This document shows, one piece after another, positions 1-9,580 of a DNA stretch of 64,000 nt. The stretch spans positions 62,001 to 126,000 of the forward strand of contig NZ_FQUY01000006.1 in NCBI RefSeq assembly GCF_900129195.1. The letters run 5' to 3'. Position numbers and translations under genes: made by a program. Each line of letters starts with the position of its first letter. Position 1 is the first letter of the stretch. The notes below the pieces were generated by a model. It did not search any database. It saw only the letters and a program-made list of their open reading frames with translations, and had not been told where the DNA came from. This DNA is from Desulforamulus putei DSM 12395. Its GTDB lineage: Bacteria > Bacillota > Desulfotomaculia > Desulfotomaculales > Desulfotomaculaceae.

Positions 1-1308
1 TTTGACCTTTCTGGCGGCGGCGCAGTGCTCTACCCCGATGGCGGCATAAATGTCCCGGTCAAAGACCGGGGACAATTGCCGGTATTCCTCCAGGGTCAGT
101 TCTTCCAGGGTTTTGCCCTGCTGCAGGCAATAAAACACAGCTTTTCCCACAATTTCGTGGGCTTCCCGGAAGGGCACACCCTTTTTGGCCAGGTAATCAG
201 CCACATCGGTGGCGTTGGTGAAACCGCCCCGGGCCGCCCTGGCCATGTTGTCCTTGCGGACTGTCATGGTGGCAATCATGGGACGGAAGACCATCAGGCA
301 GCCTTTGACGGTATCGACGGCATCAAAGAGCGCCTCTTTATCCTCCTGCATATCTTTGTTATAGGCCAGGGGCAGCCCCTTGAGCATGGTTAACAGACCC
401 ATTAAATCGCCGTACACCCGGCCGGTTTTGCCCCGGATCAGTTCAGCCACGTCCGGGTTCTTTTTCTGGGGCATAATGCTGGAGCCTGTGCTGTAGGCGT
501 CGTCCAGTTCAATAAAAGCGAATTCGCCGGTGGACCAGAGAATAATCTCTTCACAGAAACGGCTGAGATGCATCATAATCAGCGATGCTGCGGCACAAAA
601 CTCCACGGCAAAATCCCGGTCGCTGACAGCGTCCAGGCTGTTCTCACTGACGGCGGCAAACCCCAGCAGTTCCGCGGTATATTCCCGGTCCAGCGGGAAG
701 GTTGTGCCGGCCAGCGCCCCGGCCCCCAGGGGCATGACATCAGTGCGCTTGTAACAGTCTGCCAGCCTGTCCATATCCCGGAGAAACATTTGCACATAGG
801 CCATCAGATGGTGGGCAAGGGTAATGGGCTGGGCCCGCTGCATGTGGGTATAGCCCGGCATCACGGTATGCAGGTGCTGTTCTGCCAGGTCCAGCAGTGT
901 TTCTATTAATTCTTTCAGCTGGGCGCGGATTTCAGTAATTTCATCTTTGAGGTACATGCGGATGTCCACTGCCACCTGGTCATTGCGGCTGCGGGCAGTA
1001 TGCAGTTTCTTTCCTACGGCGCCGATTTTGGCCGTCAGCAACTTCTCTACATTCATGTGGATATCTTCCGCAGCAATATCAAACTCCACTTGGCCGCTTT
1101 CGATCTCGCCTAGGATTTCCTTGAGACCTTCTACAATCTGCCTGGCTTCCTCGGGGGAGATGATTCCCACCTTGCCCAGCATGGTGGCATGGGCAATGCT
1201 GCCCCGGATATCCTGCTTGTACAGTCTCTGGTCAAAAGAAATGGAGGAATGAAAGTCCTCCACCAGACGATCGGTTGTTTTCTGGAAGCGGCCGCCCCAG
1301 AGCTTCAT
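1..1308 (-). CDS. argH: Argininosuccinate lyase, C-terminus cut by window edge
   Basis: Catalyses the last step of arginine synthesis, splitting argininosuccinate into arginine and fumarate in the cytoplasm. The fumarase/aspartase-superfamily signature [11 protein letters not shown] lies near residues 276-286 and the HTARSRND motif near residue 110. The ATG at 1308 (MKLWGGRF) is chosen because AAGGGGAAG sits just upstream; an in-frame ATG at 1326 has no comparable ribosome-binding site. About 436 codons are visible and no stop is reached, so roughly 25 residues are missing compared with the usual length of about 460. It follows argG on the same strand and probably shares its ArgR-controlled transcript. 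Confidence 0.97.
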   Translation of the reverse strand, partial: MKLWGGRFQKTTDRLVEDFHSSISFDQRLYKQDIRGSIAHATMLGKVGIISPEEARQIVEGLKEILGEIESGQVEFDIAAEDIHMNVEKLLTAKIGAVGKKLHTARSRNDQVAVDIRMYLKDEITEIRAQLKELIETLLDLAEQHLHTVMPGYTHMQRAQPITLAHHLMAYVQMFLRDMDRLADCYKRTDVMPLGAGALAGTTFPLDREYTAELLGFAAVSENSLDAVSDRDFAVEFCAAASLIMMHLSRFCEEIILWSTGEFAFIELDDAYSTGSSIMPQKKNPDVAELIRGKTGRVYGDLMGLLTMLKGLPLAYNKDMQEDKEALFDAVDTVKGCLMVFRPMIATMTVRKDNMARAARGGFTNATDVADYLAKKGVPFREAHEIVGKAVFYCLQQGKTLEELTLEEYRQLSPVFDRDIYAAIGVEHCAAARKVK

Positions 1309-1339
1309 AGAGACTTCCCCTTTCATGCTTGATCCTTCA

Positions 1340-1432
1340 CCAGTAAGTCTATCCATTCGCTGTTGGTTGTTGGCTGTTGGTTTTGGCCCGGGTATTTCTT
1401 AGGGGTCTAGCTTTTGGCCGATGGCTAATGGC
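1340..1432. repeat. Degenerate GGCTGTTGG/GGCCGATGGC repeat spacer
   Basis: The argG-argH spacer is made of imperfect seven- to eight-base units such as GTTGGTT, GGCTGTTGG and GGCCGATGGCTAATGG. They resemble decayed versions of the clean heptamer arrays near 18.9 and 21.8 kb. No coding capacity is seen. Confidence 0.5.
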
Positions 1433-2638
1433 TTATCTAAGTCCTGCCTTCTTTTCCATCAAGGCCCGTACTTTCAGGGGCAGGCCGAAGAGGTTGATAA
1501 AGCCTGCGGCGTCGGCCTGGTTGTAGACTTCGTCCCGGCCAAAGGTAGACAGTTCTTCGTCATAGAGAGAGTAGGGCGAGGTGGTACCGGCAGGCATAAT
1601 ATTGCCTTTATACAGTTTCAGTTTAACAGTGCCGGTGACGGTGCGCTGGGTACTGTCTACAAAGGCATCCAGGGCTTCCCGCAGGGGAGAAAACCACACG
1701 CCGTCATAAACCAGTTCGGCATAGCGCAGGGCAACTTGTTCTTTATAATGCAGGGTGGCCCGGTCGAGGGTCAGCAGTTCCAATTCATGGTGGGCGTACA
1801 CCAGGATGGTGCCGCCGGGGGTTTCATAAACGCCGCGGGACTTCATGCCCACCAGGCGGTTTTCCACCATGTCCACGATACCGATGCCGTTGGCCCCGCC
1901 GATGGCGTTCAGCTTTTCCAGCAGGCTGACTCCATCCATCCGCTGGCCGTTTAATGATACAGGAATCCCCTTCTCAAAACCGATTTCCACATAGGTGGGC
2001 CGGTCCGGCGCCTTTTCCGGAGGCACGGTCAGCATCAGCATATCGTAGGAAGCAGCATTGGCGGGACTTTCCAGTTCGCCGCCTTCGTGGCTGATGTGCC
2101 AAATGTTGCGGTCCCGGCTGTAGATGCTCTTCTTGGTCACCGGTACGGGGATCCCCCTGGCTTCGGCATAGTCAATGGCATCTTCCCGGGAACGGATGTC
2201 CCACTCCCGCCAGGGAGCGATGACTTTCAAATGGGGGGCCAAGGCCTTAACACCCAGTTCAAAGCGTACCTGGTCGTTACCCTTGCCGGTGGCGCCGTGG
2301 GCCACCGCCACCGCCCCTTCTTTCTCGGCGATTTCCACCAGTTTCTTGGCGATCAACGGCCGGGCAAAGGAGGTGCCCAGCAGGTATTTTCCTTCATAAA
2401 TGGCTCCGGCCTTTAAAGTAGGCCATATGTACTCCTCCACAAATTCCTTGCGCAGGTCTTCGATGTAGATTTTGCTGGCGCCGCTCCGTATGGCCTTTTC
2501 TTCCAGGGGGGCCAGTTCCTCTCCCTGGCCCAGATCGGCGGTCATGGCAATGACTTCATAGCCGTAGTTTTCTTTCAGCCAGGCAATAATAACGGAGGTG
2601 TCCAGCCCCCCGGAGTAGGCCAGTACAACTTTTGGCAT
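1433..2638 (-). CDS. argG: Argininosuccinate synthase
   Basis: Condenses citrulline and aspartate using ATP to give argininosuccinate, the substrate of the next gene. The protein has 401 residues, normal for the family, and opens with the ATP pyrophosphatase loop AYSGGLDTS at residues 7-15. The ATG at 2638 ([11 protein letters not shown]) is preceded by AGGAAGGAG at good spacing; an in-frame extension up to 2815 lacks both homology and a ribosome-binding site. An extended -10 promoter and an ARG-box-like operator lie immediately upstream (2656-2683), so arginine repression of argGH is likely. Confidence 0.98.
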   Translation of the reverse strand: MPKVVLAYSGGLDTSVIIAWLKENYGYEVIAMTADLGQGEELAPLEEKAIRSGASKIYIEDLRKEFVEEYIWPTLKAGAIYEGKYLLGTSFARPLIAKKLVEIAEKEGAVAVAHGATGKGNDQVRFELGVKALAPHLKVIAPWREWDIRSREDAIDYAEARGIPVPVTKKSIYSRDRNIWHISHEGGELESPANAASYDMLMLTVPPEKAPDRPTYVEIGFEKGIPVSLNGQRMDGVSLLEKLNAIGGANGIGIVDMVENRLVGMKSRGVYETPGGTILVYAHHELELLTLDRATLHYKEQVALRYAELVYDGVWFSPLREALDAFVDSTQRTVTGTVKLKLYKGNIMPAGTTSPYSLYDEELSTFGRDEVYNQADAAGFINLFGLPLKVRALMEKKAGLR

Positions 2639-2655
2639 GGTTGTTAGCTCCTTCC

Positions 2656-2673
2656 TGTGAATAAATATTCGTT
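2656..2673 (-). promoter_or_regulatory. ARG box (ArgR operator) before argG
   Basis: The plus-strand text TGTGAATAAATATTCGTT matches the ArgR consensus TNTGAATWWWWATTCANW at all but one informative position. It lies between the -10 element and the argG ribosome-binding site, where bound ArgR would block transcription. Confidence 0.75.
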
Positions 2674-2677
2674 TACT

Positions 2678-2686
2678 ATTATAACA
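2678..2686 (-). promoter_or_regulatory. Extended -10 promoter for argGH
   Basis: The minus strand reads TGTTATAAT, an extended -10 element (TG-N-TATAAT) about 40 bases before the argG start. No good -35 hexamer is seen, as expected for an extended -10 promoter. The ARG box lies just downstream, over the expected transcription start. Confidence 0.6.
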
Positions 2687-2830
2687 TAAACAAAGTATTA
2701 CTATTTGTGAACATATGCAATGTTGAGAAAGTTTGGGCCGGTTCTTGACAATAAAAGGAATAAAGGTAATAATGAAAGGGAAAGTTAACTGAAAATGCCG
2801 GTGCGGCCTCACCAAACCTGGGGCTTAATA

Positions 2831-2860
2831 ATCCGTAAGCTATTGGCGTGGCTTACGGAT
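2831..2860 (-). terminator. Perfect 10-bp hairpin after mini-gene
   Basis: ATCCGTAAGC and GCTTACGGAT form a perfect ten-base-pair stem with a ten-base loop. It begins five bases after the stop codon of the holin-like mini-gene. There is only a weak T-rich tail, so it may be an mRNA-stabilising 3' hairpin instead of a strong terminator. Confidence 0.6.
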
Positions 2861-2865
2861 CTTAC

Positions 2866-2958
2866 TTATTTCACCGCAAGGCCGATGACTGCCACAACCA
2901 GAGTTAAAAGAAGGAGTAGAGCTGTGATCATTTGGAGTACCTCTGATGTTGTGACCAC
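2866..2958 (-). CDS. Putative holin-like toxin peptide, 30 aa
   Basis: A 30-codon gene starting at GTG 2958, after AAAGGGGGTG, and ending in TAA. The product opens with TTSEVLQMITALLLLL and continues as one hydrophobic helix ending AVK. This matches the pattern of the putative holin-like toxin family (Hol_Tox) of Firmicutes: a short polar start, an EALxLMI-like motif and a single membrane helix. An internal ATG at 2931 would give a 21-residue form. A perfect hairpin follows the stop, and a promoter overlapping an ARG box precedes the gene. Any toxin or membrane role is inferred from family resemblance. Confidence 0.7.
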   Translation of the reverse strand: MVTTSEVLQMITALLLLLTLVVAVIGLAVK

Positions 2959-3022
2959 TCGCCCCACCCCCTTTCACCCAGGCGGTGAGGCTTTTCACTT
3001 TCAGCTAACATTTCCCATCAGT

Positions 3023-3050
3023 ATTTTACCATATATTGCATAATAAACAA
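3023..3050 (-). promoter_or_regulatory. Sigma-A-like promoter for the mini-gene
   Basis: The minus strand reads TTGTTT (-35, 3045-3050), a 16-base spacer, and TAAAAT (-10, 3023-3028). It points toward the holin-like gene and possibly argG beyond it. The -35 hexamer is inside an ARG-box-like sequence. Confidence 0.55.
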
Positions 3051-3062
3051 TATTTATTCGTA
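3045..3062 (-). promoter_or_regulatory. Second ARG-box-like operator
   Basis: The minus strand reads TACGAATAAATATTGTTT, close to the ArgR consensus with two mismatches. Its core is nearly identical to the box at 2656-2673. It overlaps the -35 of the promoter above, so arginine-dependent repression of this transcript is plausible. Confidence 0.55.
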
Positions 3063-3078
3063 AATAGGAAAATTTCTG

Positions 3079-3131
3079 AAGAAGGCGTCTTGAAAACCTG
3101 TTTAAAAAACCAGGTTCTAAGACGCCTTCTT
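3079..3131 (-). terminator. Terminator after argF
   Basis: A long hairpin with outer arms AAGAAGGCGTCTT and AAGACGCCTTCTT and an inner AACCTG/CAGGTT stem lies 42 bases beyond the argF stop. It marks the end of the argCJBD-carB-argF transcript and may act in both directions. Confidence 0.75.
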
Positions 3132-3172
3132 TCTTTAGAGGAAAGGTTTGGAATGGCAGTGTCTACTTAGTT

Positions 3173-4114
3173 TTACATCAACAGCGCCATGACAGCCTTC
3201 TGGGCATGCAGGCGGTTTTCCGCCTCGTCCCAGACCACCGAGTGGGGCCCGTCAATAATCTCTGCAGTGACTTCCTCGCCCCGGTGGGCCGGCAGGCAGT
3301 GCAGGAAGATGAAATCGCTTTTGGCATGGGCGCACAGGGCTTCATTCACCTGGTACGAAGCAAAGACCTTTTCCCGTTCCTTCTGCTCCGCTTCCTGACC
3401 CATGCTGGCCCAAACATCGGTGACGATGACATCCGCGTCCTTAACCGCCTCCACCGGGTCGGTCACCACTTCGATTTTGGCGCCGGTGGCCTGGGCATCC
3501 TGTTTGGCCAGTTCCACCACCCAGGACCTAGGCCGGTAGCCCTCCGGGGAAGCCACGCTGATATCCATGCCTACCTTGGCGCAGCCATACAACAGCGAAT
3601 GGGCGATATTGTTACCGTCCCCCACATAAGCCAGCTTCAGGCCCGCCAGCTTCCCTTTGTGTTCTTTAATGGTCAGCAGGTCCGCCAGGATCTGGCAGGG
3701 GTGGGTCAGGTCGGTGAGCCCGTTGATAACCGGAACATCGGCATATTGGGCCAGTTCCTCCACCTCGCTCTGGTCAAAGGTGCGGATCATGATGCCGTCC
3801 ACCATGCGGGACAATACCCTGGCGGTATCCGCCACCGATTCCCCCCGCCCCATCTGGATGTCCTTGGGGCTTAAGAATAAAGCGTAACCGCCCAACTGGT
3901 ACATGCCCACCTCAAAGCTCACTCTGGTACGAGTGGAACTCTTTTGAAAGATCATGGCCAGGGTTTTTCCCTGCAGATAGGGATGAGGGATGCCGGCCCT
4001 TTGCAGGCCTTTCAGCCGGGCGGCCTCCTCCAGAATCAGGTTGACTTCTTCCGTCGTCAAATCATGCAGGGTCAGTAAATCCCTGCCCTTTAGACTTTTC
4101 TTCAGTTCTTCCAT
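3173..4114 (-). CDS. argF: Ornithine carbamoyltransferase
   Basis: Transfers the carbamoyl group from carbamoyl phosphate to ornithine, giving citrulline. The 313-residue protein shows the carbamoyl-phosphate-binding STRTR motif at residues 60-64, HPCQ at 138-141 and the ornithine-loop HCLPAHRGEE near residue 270. The length is normal. It starts 21 bases after the carB stop, so carbamoyl phosphate synthesis and use are co-transcribed. A strong hairpin follows it. Confidence 0.98.
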   Translation of the reverse strand: MEELKKSLKGRDLLTLHDLTTEEVNLILEEAARLKGLQRAGIPHPYLQGKTLAMIFQKSSTRTRVSFEVGMYQLGGYALFLSPKDIQMGRGESVADTARVLSRMVDGIMIRTFDQSEVEELAQYADVPVINGLTDLTHPCQILADLLTIKEHKGKLAGLKLAYVGDGNNIAHSLLYGCAKVGMDISVASPEGYRPRSWVVELAKQDAQATGAKIEVVTDPVEAVKDADVIVTDVWASMGQEAEQKEREKVFASYQVNEALCAHAKSDFIFLHCLPAHRGEEVTAEIIDGPHSVVWDEAENRLHAQKAVMALLM

Positions 4115-4135
4115 CTATGGCATCCTCTCCGGGCA

Positions 4136-7100
4136 TTAACCTGCGTTTTGGGCAGGCCTTTTTTCATTGAGAAATTCGGTAAAGCGATCCAGGGAGACCG
4201 GCGCCACCGGGTCGCCCTGCAACAGTTCGTGCAGCACACCGGCCATGGCCCTGGCGGTATCCAGGGAAGTTAAGCAGGGTACCTTATACTCCGCTGCCAG
4301 ACGGCGCAGGCGGAAGCCGGGTCGCCCGGGCACCTTGCCCCGGGTGGGGGTATTGATCACCATTTGGACACCGCCGGAGCGCACCAGGGCCAAGGGATCT
4401 TCGGTGCCCACCACCGGCAGCCCGGCGGAGGCCAGGGCGGCAGCGGTATTCATGGTGGCGTACAGCTTAAAGCCCAGGTTGGCGTACTGGCGGGCCACCG
4501 CCACGGCCTCCAGCTTATCCCGGTCCGCCACCGAGAAAAGGACGGCACCGCTTTTGGCCACCTTCATTCCGGCGGAGACAATGGCCTTGTAGAAGGCATG
4601 GGAGAAGGATTTGTCAACCCCCATCACCTCGCCGGTGGATTTCATTTCCGGTCCCAGGGAGGTTTCCACCAGCCCCAGTTTTTCAAAGGAGAATACCGGC
4701 GCCTTGACAGTAATATGATCGGACACCGGACCCAGTCCGGGGAGGTAGCCCAGGTCCGCCAGGCTTTTACCCAGCATGCAGCGGGTGGCGGTTTGTACCA
4801 TGGGAACCCCGGTGACCTTGGAGAGAACCGGTACGGTCCGGGAAGCCCGGGGGTTCACTTCCAGCACAAAGACCTCGCCGTCGCCCACCACGTATTGAAT
4901 ATTCATCAGCCCGCAGATCTTTAAGGCCCTGCCGATGCGCAGGGTATAGTCCACCACCTGCTCCATTTCCCTCTGGCTCAGGCTCTGGGGAGGATAGACG
5001 GCAATGCTGTCCCCGGAGTGAACCCCCGCCCGCTCGATGTGTTCCATAATGCCGGGGATAAAGATATTCTGGCCGTCACCGATGGCGTCCACTTCCACCT
5101 CTTTGCCCCGGACGTATTTGTCCACCAGCACCGGGTGCCTGGGGGACACTTGTACCGCGCTGGACATGTATTTCAGCAGCTGGTCGTCATTGTAGACAAT
5201 CTCCATGGCCCGGCCGCCCAGCACGTAGGAGGGGCGCACCAGCACCGGAAAGCCCAGGTCTGCCGCAATTTGCCGGGCTTGCTCCACAGTGGTGGCGGTT
5301 TTCCCCTCGGTCTGGGGGATGCCCAGGCTTTTTAGAAGTTTTTCAAATTTCTCCCGGTCTTCGGCGGCGTCAATGCCCTCCACCGGGGTACCCAGGATGT
5401 TCACGCCCAGTTCCGCCAGGTCGCCGGCTAGGTTGATGGCGGTCTGCCCGCCAAACTGGACAATGACACCCAGAGGCTTCTCTTTATCAATGATGTTCAT
5501 GACGTCTTCCACCGTCAAGGGCTCGAAATACAACTTGTCGGCGGTATCAAAGTCGGTGGAAACGGTCTCGGGGTTGTTGTTGATAATAATGGCCTCAATG
5601 TTTTCCTTCTGCAGGCCCCAGACCGAGTGCACCGAGCAGTAGTCAAATTCCACGCCCTGCCCGATGCGGATGGGGCCGGAGCCCAGCACAACCACTTTGG
5701 GCCGCCCGGACACTGCCACCTCATCCTCGGCATCATAGGTGGAATAGTAATAGGGTGTGGAGGCTTCAAACTCGGCGGCACAGGTGTCCACCACCTTGTA
5801 GGTGGGCAAAATACCGTATTGCTTGCGCAGTTCACGGATCTCTTTCATAGATTTGCCGCACAGGCGCCCGATGTGGGCATCGGAGAAGCCGCAGACTTTG
5901 GCCCGGCGCAGCAGTTCTTGATCGGGAGGGCCGCCGGCGTTCCGGATTTGCTGTTCCAGCACCACCAGGTCCTTGATCTTTTCCAGGAACCAGTAGTCGA
6001 TGCCGGTCAGCTGCTGAACTTCCTTCAGGGTCCAGTAGCGGCGGAAGGCCTCGGCCACCACAAACAACCGCTCGTCATCCGGCCGGTTCAGTTTGCTTTC
6101 CAGCTCCATCTCGGTCCAACTGGCGCTGCCTTTGATTTGCAGGCTGTCCACGCCGATCTCCAGGGAACGCACCGCCTTCATCAAAGCCCCTTCAAAGGTA
6201 CGGTCAATGGCCATGACCTCGCCGGTGGCCTTCATCTGGGTGCCCAGGGTCCGGTCGCCGCTGGCGAACTTGTCAAAGGGCCAGCGGGGAATTTTAACCA
6301 CCACGTAATCCAGGGTGGGTTCAAAGCAGGCCGTGGTCTTGCCTGTAACCGGGTTGGTAATTTCATCAAGATTCAGCCCAATGGCAATTTTGGCTGCCAA
6401 TTTGGCGATGGGGTAGCCGGTGGCCTTGGAGGCCAGGGCCGAGGAACGGCTAACCCGGGGGTTTACCTCGATAACGATATAGTTCATGCTGTGGGGGTCC
6501 AGGGCAAACTGCACGTTGCAGCCCCCGGCCACCTTGAGGGCCCGGATGATCTTCAGGGCGGCACTGCGCAGCATTTGATATTCCCGGTCGGACAGGGTCT
6601 GGGAGGGCGCCACCACGATGCTGTCCCCGGTATGCACCCCCACCGGGTCAATGTTTTCCATGTTGCAGATGGTAATGCAGTTGTCCGCATTGTCCCGCAT
6701 CACTTCATATTCGATTTCTTTCCAGCCGGCCACACTGCGCTCCAGCAGCACCTGGTTGATCATGCTCATCCTGAGGCCCCGGTGGCAGATGGCGGTCAAT
6801 TCCTTCTCATCCTTGGCGATGCCGCCGCCGGTGCCCCCCAGGGTATAAGCCGGGCGGACAATGAGCGGGTAGCCGATCTTGTTGGCAAATTCAATACATT
6901 CCTCCACCGTGCTGGCGATGGTGCTTTCCGGGATGGGCTCCCCGATTTCCAGCATGGTGGCCCGGAAAAGCTCCCGGTCTTCGGCCTTTTTAATGGTTTC
7001 CAGAGAGGTGCCCAGCAGTTCCACGCCGTACTTTTCCAGGATGCCGCGCTCAGCCAGTTCCACCGCCATATTTAGACCGGTCTGGCCGCCTAGGGTGGGC

Positions 7101-7360
7101 AAAATGCCGTCCGGCCGTTCTTTCGCAATAATTTTTTCAATGCTTTCCCAGGTTAAAGGTTCGATGTATACAACATCGGCAATATCACTGTCGGTCATAA
7201 TGGTGGCCGGGTTGGAATTAACCAGCACCACTTTGATGCCCTCTTCCCGCAGCGCTTTGCAAGCCTGGGTTCCGGCATAGTCAAACTCCGCCGCCTGGCC
7301 GATGATGATGGGACCGGAACCGATTACCAGTACCGTTTTGATGTCCTTCCGTTTGGGCAT
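4136..7360 (-). CDS. carB: Carbamoyl-phosphate synthase large subunit
   Basis: Makes carbamoyl phosphate from ammonia, bicarbonate and two ATP, supplying argF. The 1074-residue protein contains two ATP-grasp halves (about residues 130-340 and 680-870), a middle oligomerisation region and a C-terminal MGS-like regulatory domain from about 935. The ATG at 7360 (MPKRKDIK) is preceded by AGGAGGT, which overlaps the argD stop codon, so translation is probably coupled. The glutaminase subunit carA, often placed just before carB in Firmicutes arginine operons, is not here, so the amidotransferase subunit must come from elsewhere. Confidence 0.98.
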   Translation of the reverse strand: MPKRKDIKTVLVIGSGPIIIGQAAEFDYAGTQACKALREEGIKVVLVNSNPATIMTDSDIADVVYIEPLTWESIEKIIAKERPDGILPTLGGQTGLNMAVELAERGILEKYGVELLGTSLETIKKAEDRELFRATMLEIGEPIPESTIASTVEECIEFANKIGYPLIVRPAYTLGGTGGGIAKDEKELTAICHRGLRMSMINQVLLERSVAGWKEIEYEVMRDNADNCITICNMENIDPVGVHTGDSIVVAPSQTLSDREYQMLRSAALKIIRALKVAGGCNVQFALDPHSMNYIVIEVNPRVSRSSALASKATGYPIAKLAAKIAIGLNLDEITNPVTGKTTACFEPTLDYVVVKIPRWPFDKFASGDRTLGTQMKATGEVMAIDRTFEGALMKAVRSLEIGVDSLQIKGSASWTEMELESKLNRPDDERLFVVAEAFRRYWTLKEVQQLTGIDYWFLEKIKDLVVLEQQIRNAGGPPDQELLRRAKVCGFSDAHIGRLCGKSMKEIRELRKQYGILPTYKVVDTCAAEFEASTPYYYSTYDAEDEVAVSGRPKVVVLGSGPIRIGQGVEFDYCSVHSVWGLQKENIEAIIINNNPETVSTDFDTADKLYFEPLTVEDVMNIIDKEKPLGVIVQFGGQTAINLAGDLAELGVNILGTPVEGIDAAEDREKFEKLLKSLGIPQTEGKTATTVEQARQIAADLGFPVLVRPSYVLGGRAMEIVYNDDQLLKYMSSAVQVSPRHPVLVDKYVRGKEVEVDAIGDGQNIFIPGIMEHIERAGVHSGDSIAVYPPQSLSQREMEQVVDYTLRIGRALKICGLMNIQYVVGDGEVFVLEVNPRASRTVPVLSKVTGVPMVQTATRCMLGKSLADLGYLPGLGPVSDHITVKAPVFSFEKLGLVETSLGPEMKSTGEVMGVDKSFSHAFYKAIVSAGMKVAKSGAVLFSVADRDKLEAVAVARQYANLGFKLYATMNTAAALASAGLPVVGTEDPLALVRSGGVQMVINTPTRGKVPGRPGFRLRRLAAEYKVPCLTSLDTARAMAGVLHELLQGDPVAPVSLDRFTEFLNEKRPAQNAG

Positions 7361-7370
7361 CGTGTACCTC

Positions 7371-8564
7371 CTACAATACATTCTTCATTGCTTGATCCAG
7401 GATTGTCATTGCCTGGTCCACTTCTTCCCTGGTGACGATCAAAGGCGGCAGGAATCGCAACACATTGCCGTTGGTGCAGTTGATGAGCAGTCCCTGCTCC
7501 TGGCAGCGGGCGACGATGTCCTTGCCTTCTATGGCCAGCTCCATCCCCAGCATCAGACCTGCTCCCCGGACTTCTTTAACACAGGAATATTTCTGCGCCA
7601 GGGCATTTAAACGGTTTCTGAAGTATTCGCCCGTCCTCTGGGCATTTTCCAGCAGCCCATCTTGTAAAATAGCTTCCATGGCCGCTAGGGCAGCGGTGCA
7701 GGCCAGGGGGTTGCCCCCAAAGGTGCTGGCGTGATCGCCCGGTTGGAAGGCCCTTGCCACATGGTCCTTGGCCAGCATGGCCCCGATGGGGAAGCCGCCG
7801 CCCAGGGCCTTGGCCAGGGTAATGATATCCGGCTCCACTTGATAGTGCTGGTAGGCCAAAAATTTGCCGGTACGCCCAAGGCCGCACTGGACTTCGTCAA
7901 AAATGAGGAGCAGCCCCTTTTCCTGGCATAACTCCGCCACGCCCGCCAGGTATTCCGGCCGGGCCGGAATAACGCCCCCTTCGCCCTGCACCGGTTCCAG
8001 CATCACCGCGCAGGTGTGAGGGCCAATGCTTTGCTCCAGGGCTGCCAAATCGTTGTAGGGTACATATTTGAAGCCCTGGGGCAGGGGATCAAACCCCTTT
8101 TGATATTTGGTCTGGCCGGTGGCAGTGACAGCCGCCAGGGTACGGCCATGGAAGGAATTGGTGGCAGTAATAATCTCATACTTATCCGGGCCGAGGTTTA
8201 ATTTGGCATACTTGCGGGCCAGTTTAATGGCCCCCTCGTTGGCTTCGGCGCCGCTGTTGCAGAAAAAGACCTTCCCGGCACAGGAATTTTCCACCAGTAT
8301 TTTAGCCAGTTTTACCTGGGGCTCAATCCAGTAGAGGTTTGAGCAGTGCAGCAAGGTCCTGGCCTGCCGGCAGACGGCCTCCGCTACCTTGGGGTGAGCG
8401 TGCCCTAAGGAATTCACCGCCAGCCCCCCCACAAAATCTAAATACCGCTTGCCATCGGCGTCCCAAACCCAGCACCCTTCCCCTTTAACAAGAGCCATGG
8501 GTAACCGCCCATATGTATTCATCACATACTGTTGACCCATGGCCAATATCTCTTGGTTATTCAT
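7371..8564 (-). CDS. argD: Acetylornithine aminotransferase
   Basis: A pyridoxal-phosphate enzyme converting N-acetylglutamate semialdehyde to N-acetylornithine with glutamate as amino donor. The 397-residue, class-III aminotransferase sequence has the cofactor-binding lysine region [13 protein letters not shown] near residue 250 and the [12 protein letters not shown] motif before it. It sits between argB and carB. The stop overlaps the carB ribosome-binding site. Confidence 0.97.
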   Translation of the reverse strand: MNNQEILAMGQQYVMNTYGRLPMALVKGEGCWVWDADGKRYLDFVGGLAVNSLGHAHPKVAEAVCRQARTLLHCSNLYWIEPQVKLAKILVENSCAGKVFFCNSGAEANEGAIKLARKYAKLNLGPDKYEIITATNSFHGRTLAAVTATGQTKYQKGFDPLPQGFKYVPYNDLAALEQSIGPHTCAVMLEPVQGEGGVIPARPEYLAGVAELCQEKGLLLIFDEVQCGLGRTGKFLAYQHYQVEPDIITLAKALGGGFPIGAMLAKDHVARAFQPGDHASTFGGNPLACTAALAAMEAILQDGLLENAQRTGEYFRNRLNALAQKYSCVKEVRGAGLMLGMELAIEGKDIVARCQEQGLLINCTNGNVLRFLPPLIVTREEVDQAMTILDQAMKNVL

Positions 8565-8598
8565 TCTTTCCCACCTCTAACCTCTCACATCTCACTTC
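8565..8598. repeat. Short pyrimidine-rich repeat in argB-argD gap
   Basis: The 34-base spacer consists of imperfect units such as CACCTCTAAC, CTCTCACAT and CTCACTTCT. It resembles the degenerate repeats in other spacers of this window, notably the one at 33062-33126. Confidence 0.35.
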
Positions 8599-9459
8599 TC
8601 ACTTAACAACCATGGTGCCGATCCCTTTGTCCGTGAATACCTCCAGCAGAATGGAGTGGGGCACTCGCCCATCCAGAATGTGGGTGGTGGCAACCCCGCC
8701 TTTGATGGCGTTGATGCAGCATTCCACCTTGGGGATCATGCCCCCCTGGATAACACCCCGCTCAATCAGCGACGGGATTTCCTCCACCTTGATGGTGGAC
8801 AGCAGGGAATTTTTATCGTTACGGTCCTCCAGGATTCCTTCTACGTCGGTTAAAATAATTAGTTTATCTGCCTGCAGGGCGGTAGCCATGGCGCCGGCCA
8901 CCGTATCCGCGTTAATGTTATAGCTCTCTCCTGCGGGGCCGCTGCCCACCGGTGAAACCACCGGAATGTAGCCCTCTTTAATCACCGTCTCTACCAGCTG
9001 CGGATTAATTTGGGCCACTTCTCCCACGAAGCCGATGTCCTGCTGGCCGCTGCCCAGCTTTTTGTTAGCAATGATTAAATTGGCGTCCTTGCCCGACAGG
9101 CCCACGCCCCGGCCCCCCAGCCGGTTAATCAGGGCCACGATTTCTTTGTTCAGCTTACCCAGCACCATCTCCACCACCTCCATGGTGGGAGAGTCGGTGA
9201 CCCGCAGGCCGCTGACAAACTGAGATTCTATGCCGAGCCTTTTCAGCATGCCGGTGATTTCCGGGCCGCCCCCGTGCACCACCACCGGGTTAATGCCCAC
9301 AAACTTCATTAATACCAGATCGGTCATAACGGCCTGCTTCAGCTCGCTGTTGATCATGGCATGACCGCCGTATTTTATGACAACGGTTTTCCCGTAGAAT
9401 TTTTTGATGTAAGGCAGGGCTTCAACCAGGATACCGGCCTTTTCTAGTGCAGTTAGCAT
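8599..9459 (-). CDS. argB: N-acetylglutamate kinase
   Basis: Phosphorylates N-acetylglutamate, the second step of the acetylated arginine pathway. The 286-residue amino-acid-kinase-fold protein shows KYGGHAM at residues 29-35 and HGGGPEI at 62-68, the nucleotide- and substrate-binding glycine loops. A helix of about 20 residues precedes the kinase core; in arginine-inhibited family members such a helix takes part in feedback control, so allosteric inhibition is plausible but inferred. The gene lies between argJ and argD. Confidence 0.97.
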   Translation of the reverse strand: MLTALEKAGILVEALPYIKKFYGKTVVIKYGGHAMINSELKQAVMTDLVLMKFVGINPVVVHGGGPEITGMLKRLGIESQFVSGLRVTDSPTMEVVEMVLGKLNKEIVALINRLGGRGVGLSGKDANLIIANKKLGSGQQDIGFVGEVAQINPQLVETVIKEGYIPVVSPVGSGPAGESYNINADTVAGAMATALQADKLIILTDVEGILEDRNDKNSLLSTIKVEEIPSLIERGVIQGGMIPKVECCINAIKGGVATTHILDGRVPHSILLEVFTDKGIGTMVVK

Positions 9460-9580
9460 GGTTTTATAGATTCTCCCTCATAGTTCTTATATTTCAACAT
9501 GTTGTTGTCTGGCACTTTGCCGACGGCCTTCAGCTTTTTTGTTTTTAGCAGAGGGCTGAGAGCTGATGGCTGACGGCTAA
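9460..9580. repeat. Degenerate GGCTGATGGCTGACGGC repeat spacer
   Basis: The argJ-argB spacer contains GACGGCCTTCAGC and later GGGCTGAGAGCTGATGGCTGACGGC, imperfect copies of the GGCTGAT heptamer seen as clean arrays elsewhere. No gene is seen. The spacing is unusual inside an otherwise tight operon. Confidence 0.5.

Noticed and set aside
1421-1954. Plus-strand open frame of 177 codons
   Set aside because: It lies opposite argG and has no family features; a shadow of the real gene.
2829-2862. Attenuator for argG
   Set aside because: The hairpin lies before the argG promoter at 2678-2686 and next to the mini-gene stop, so it more likely belongs to the mini-gene transcript.
5627-7075. Plus-strand open frame of 482 codons opposite carB
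   Set aside because: It is antisense to a clear carB gene, has no ribosome-binding site, and its histidine- and glycine-rich composition is typical of a shadow frame in G/C-rich coding sequence.
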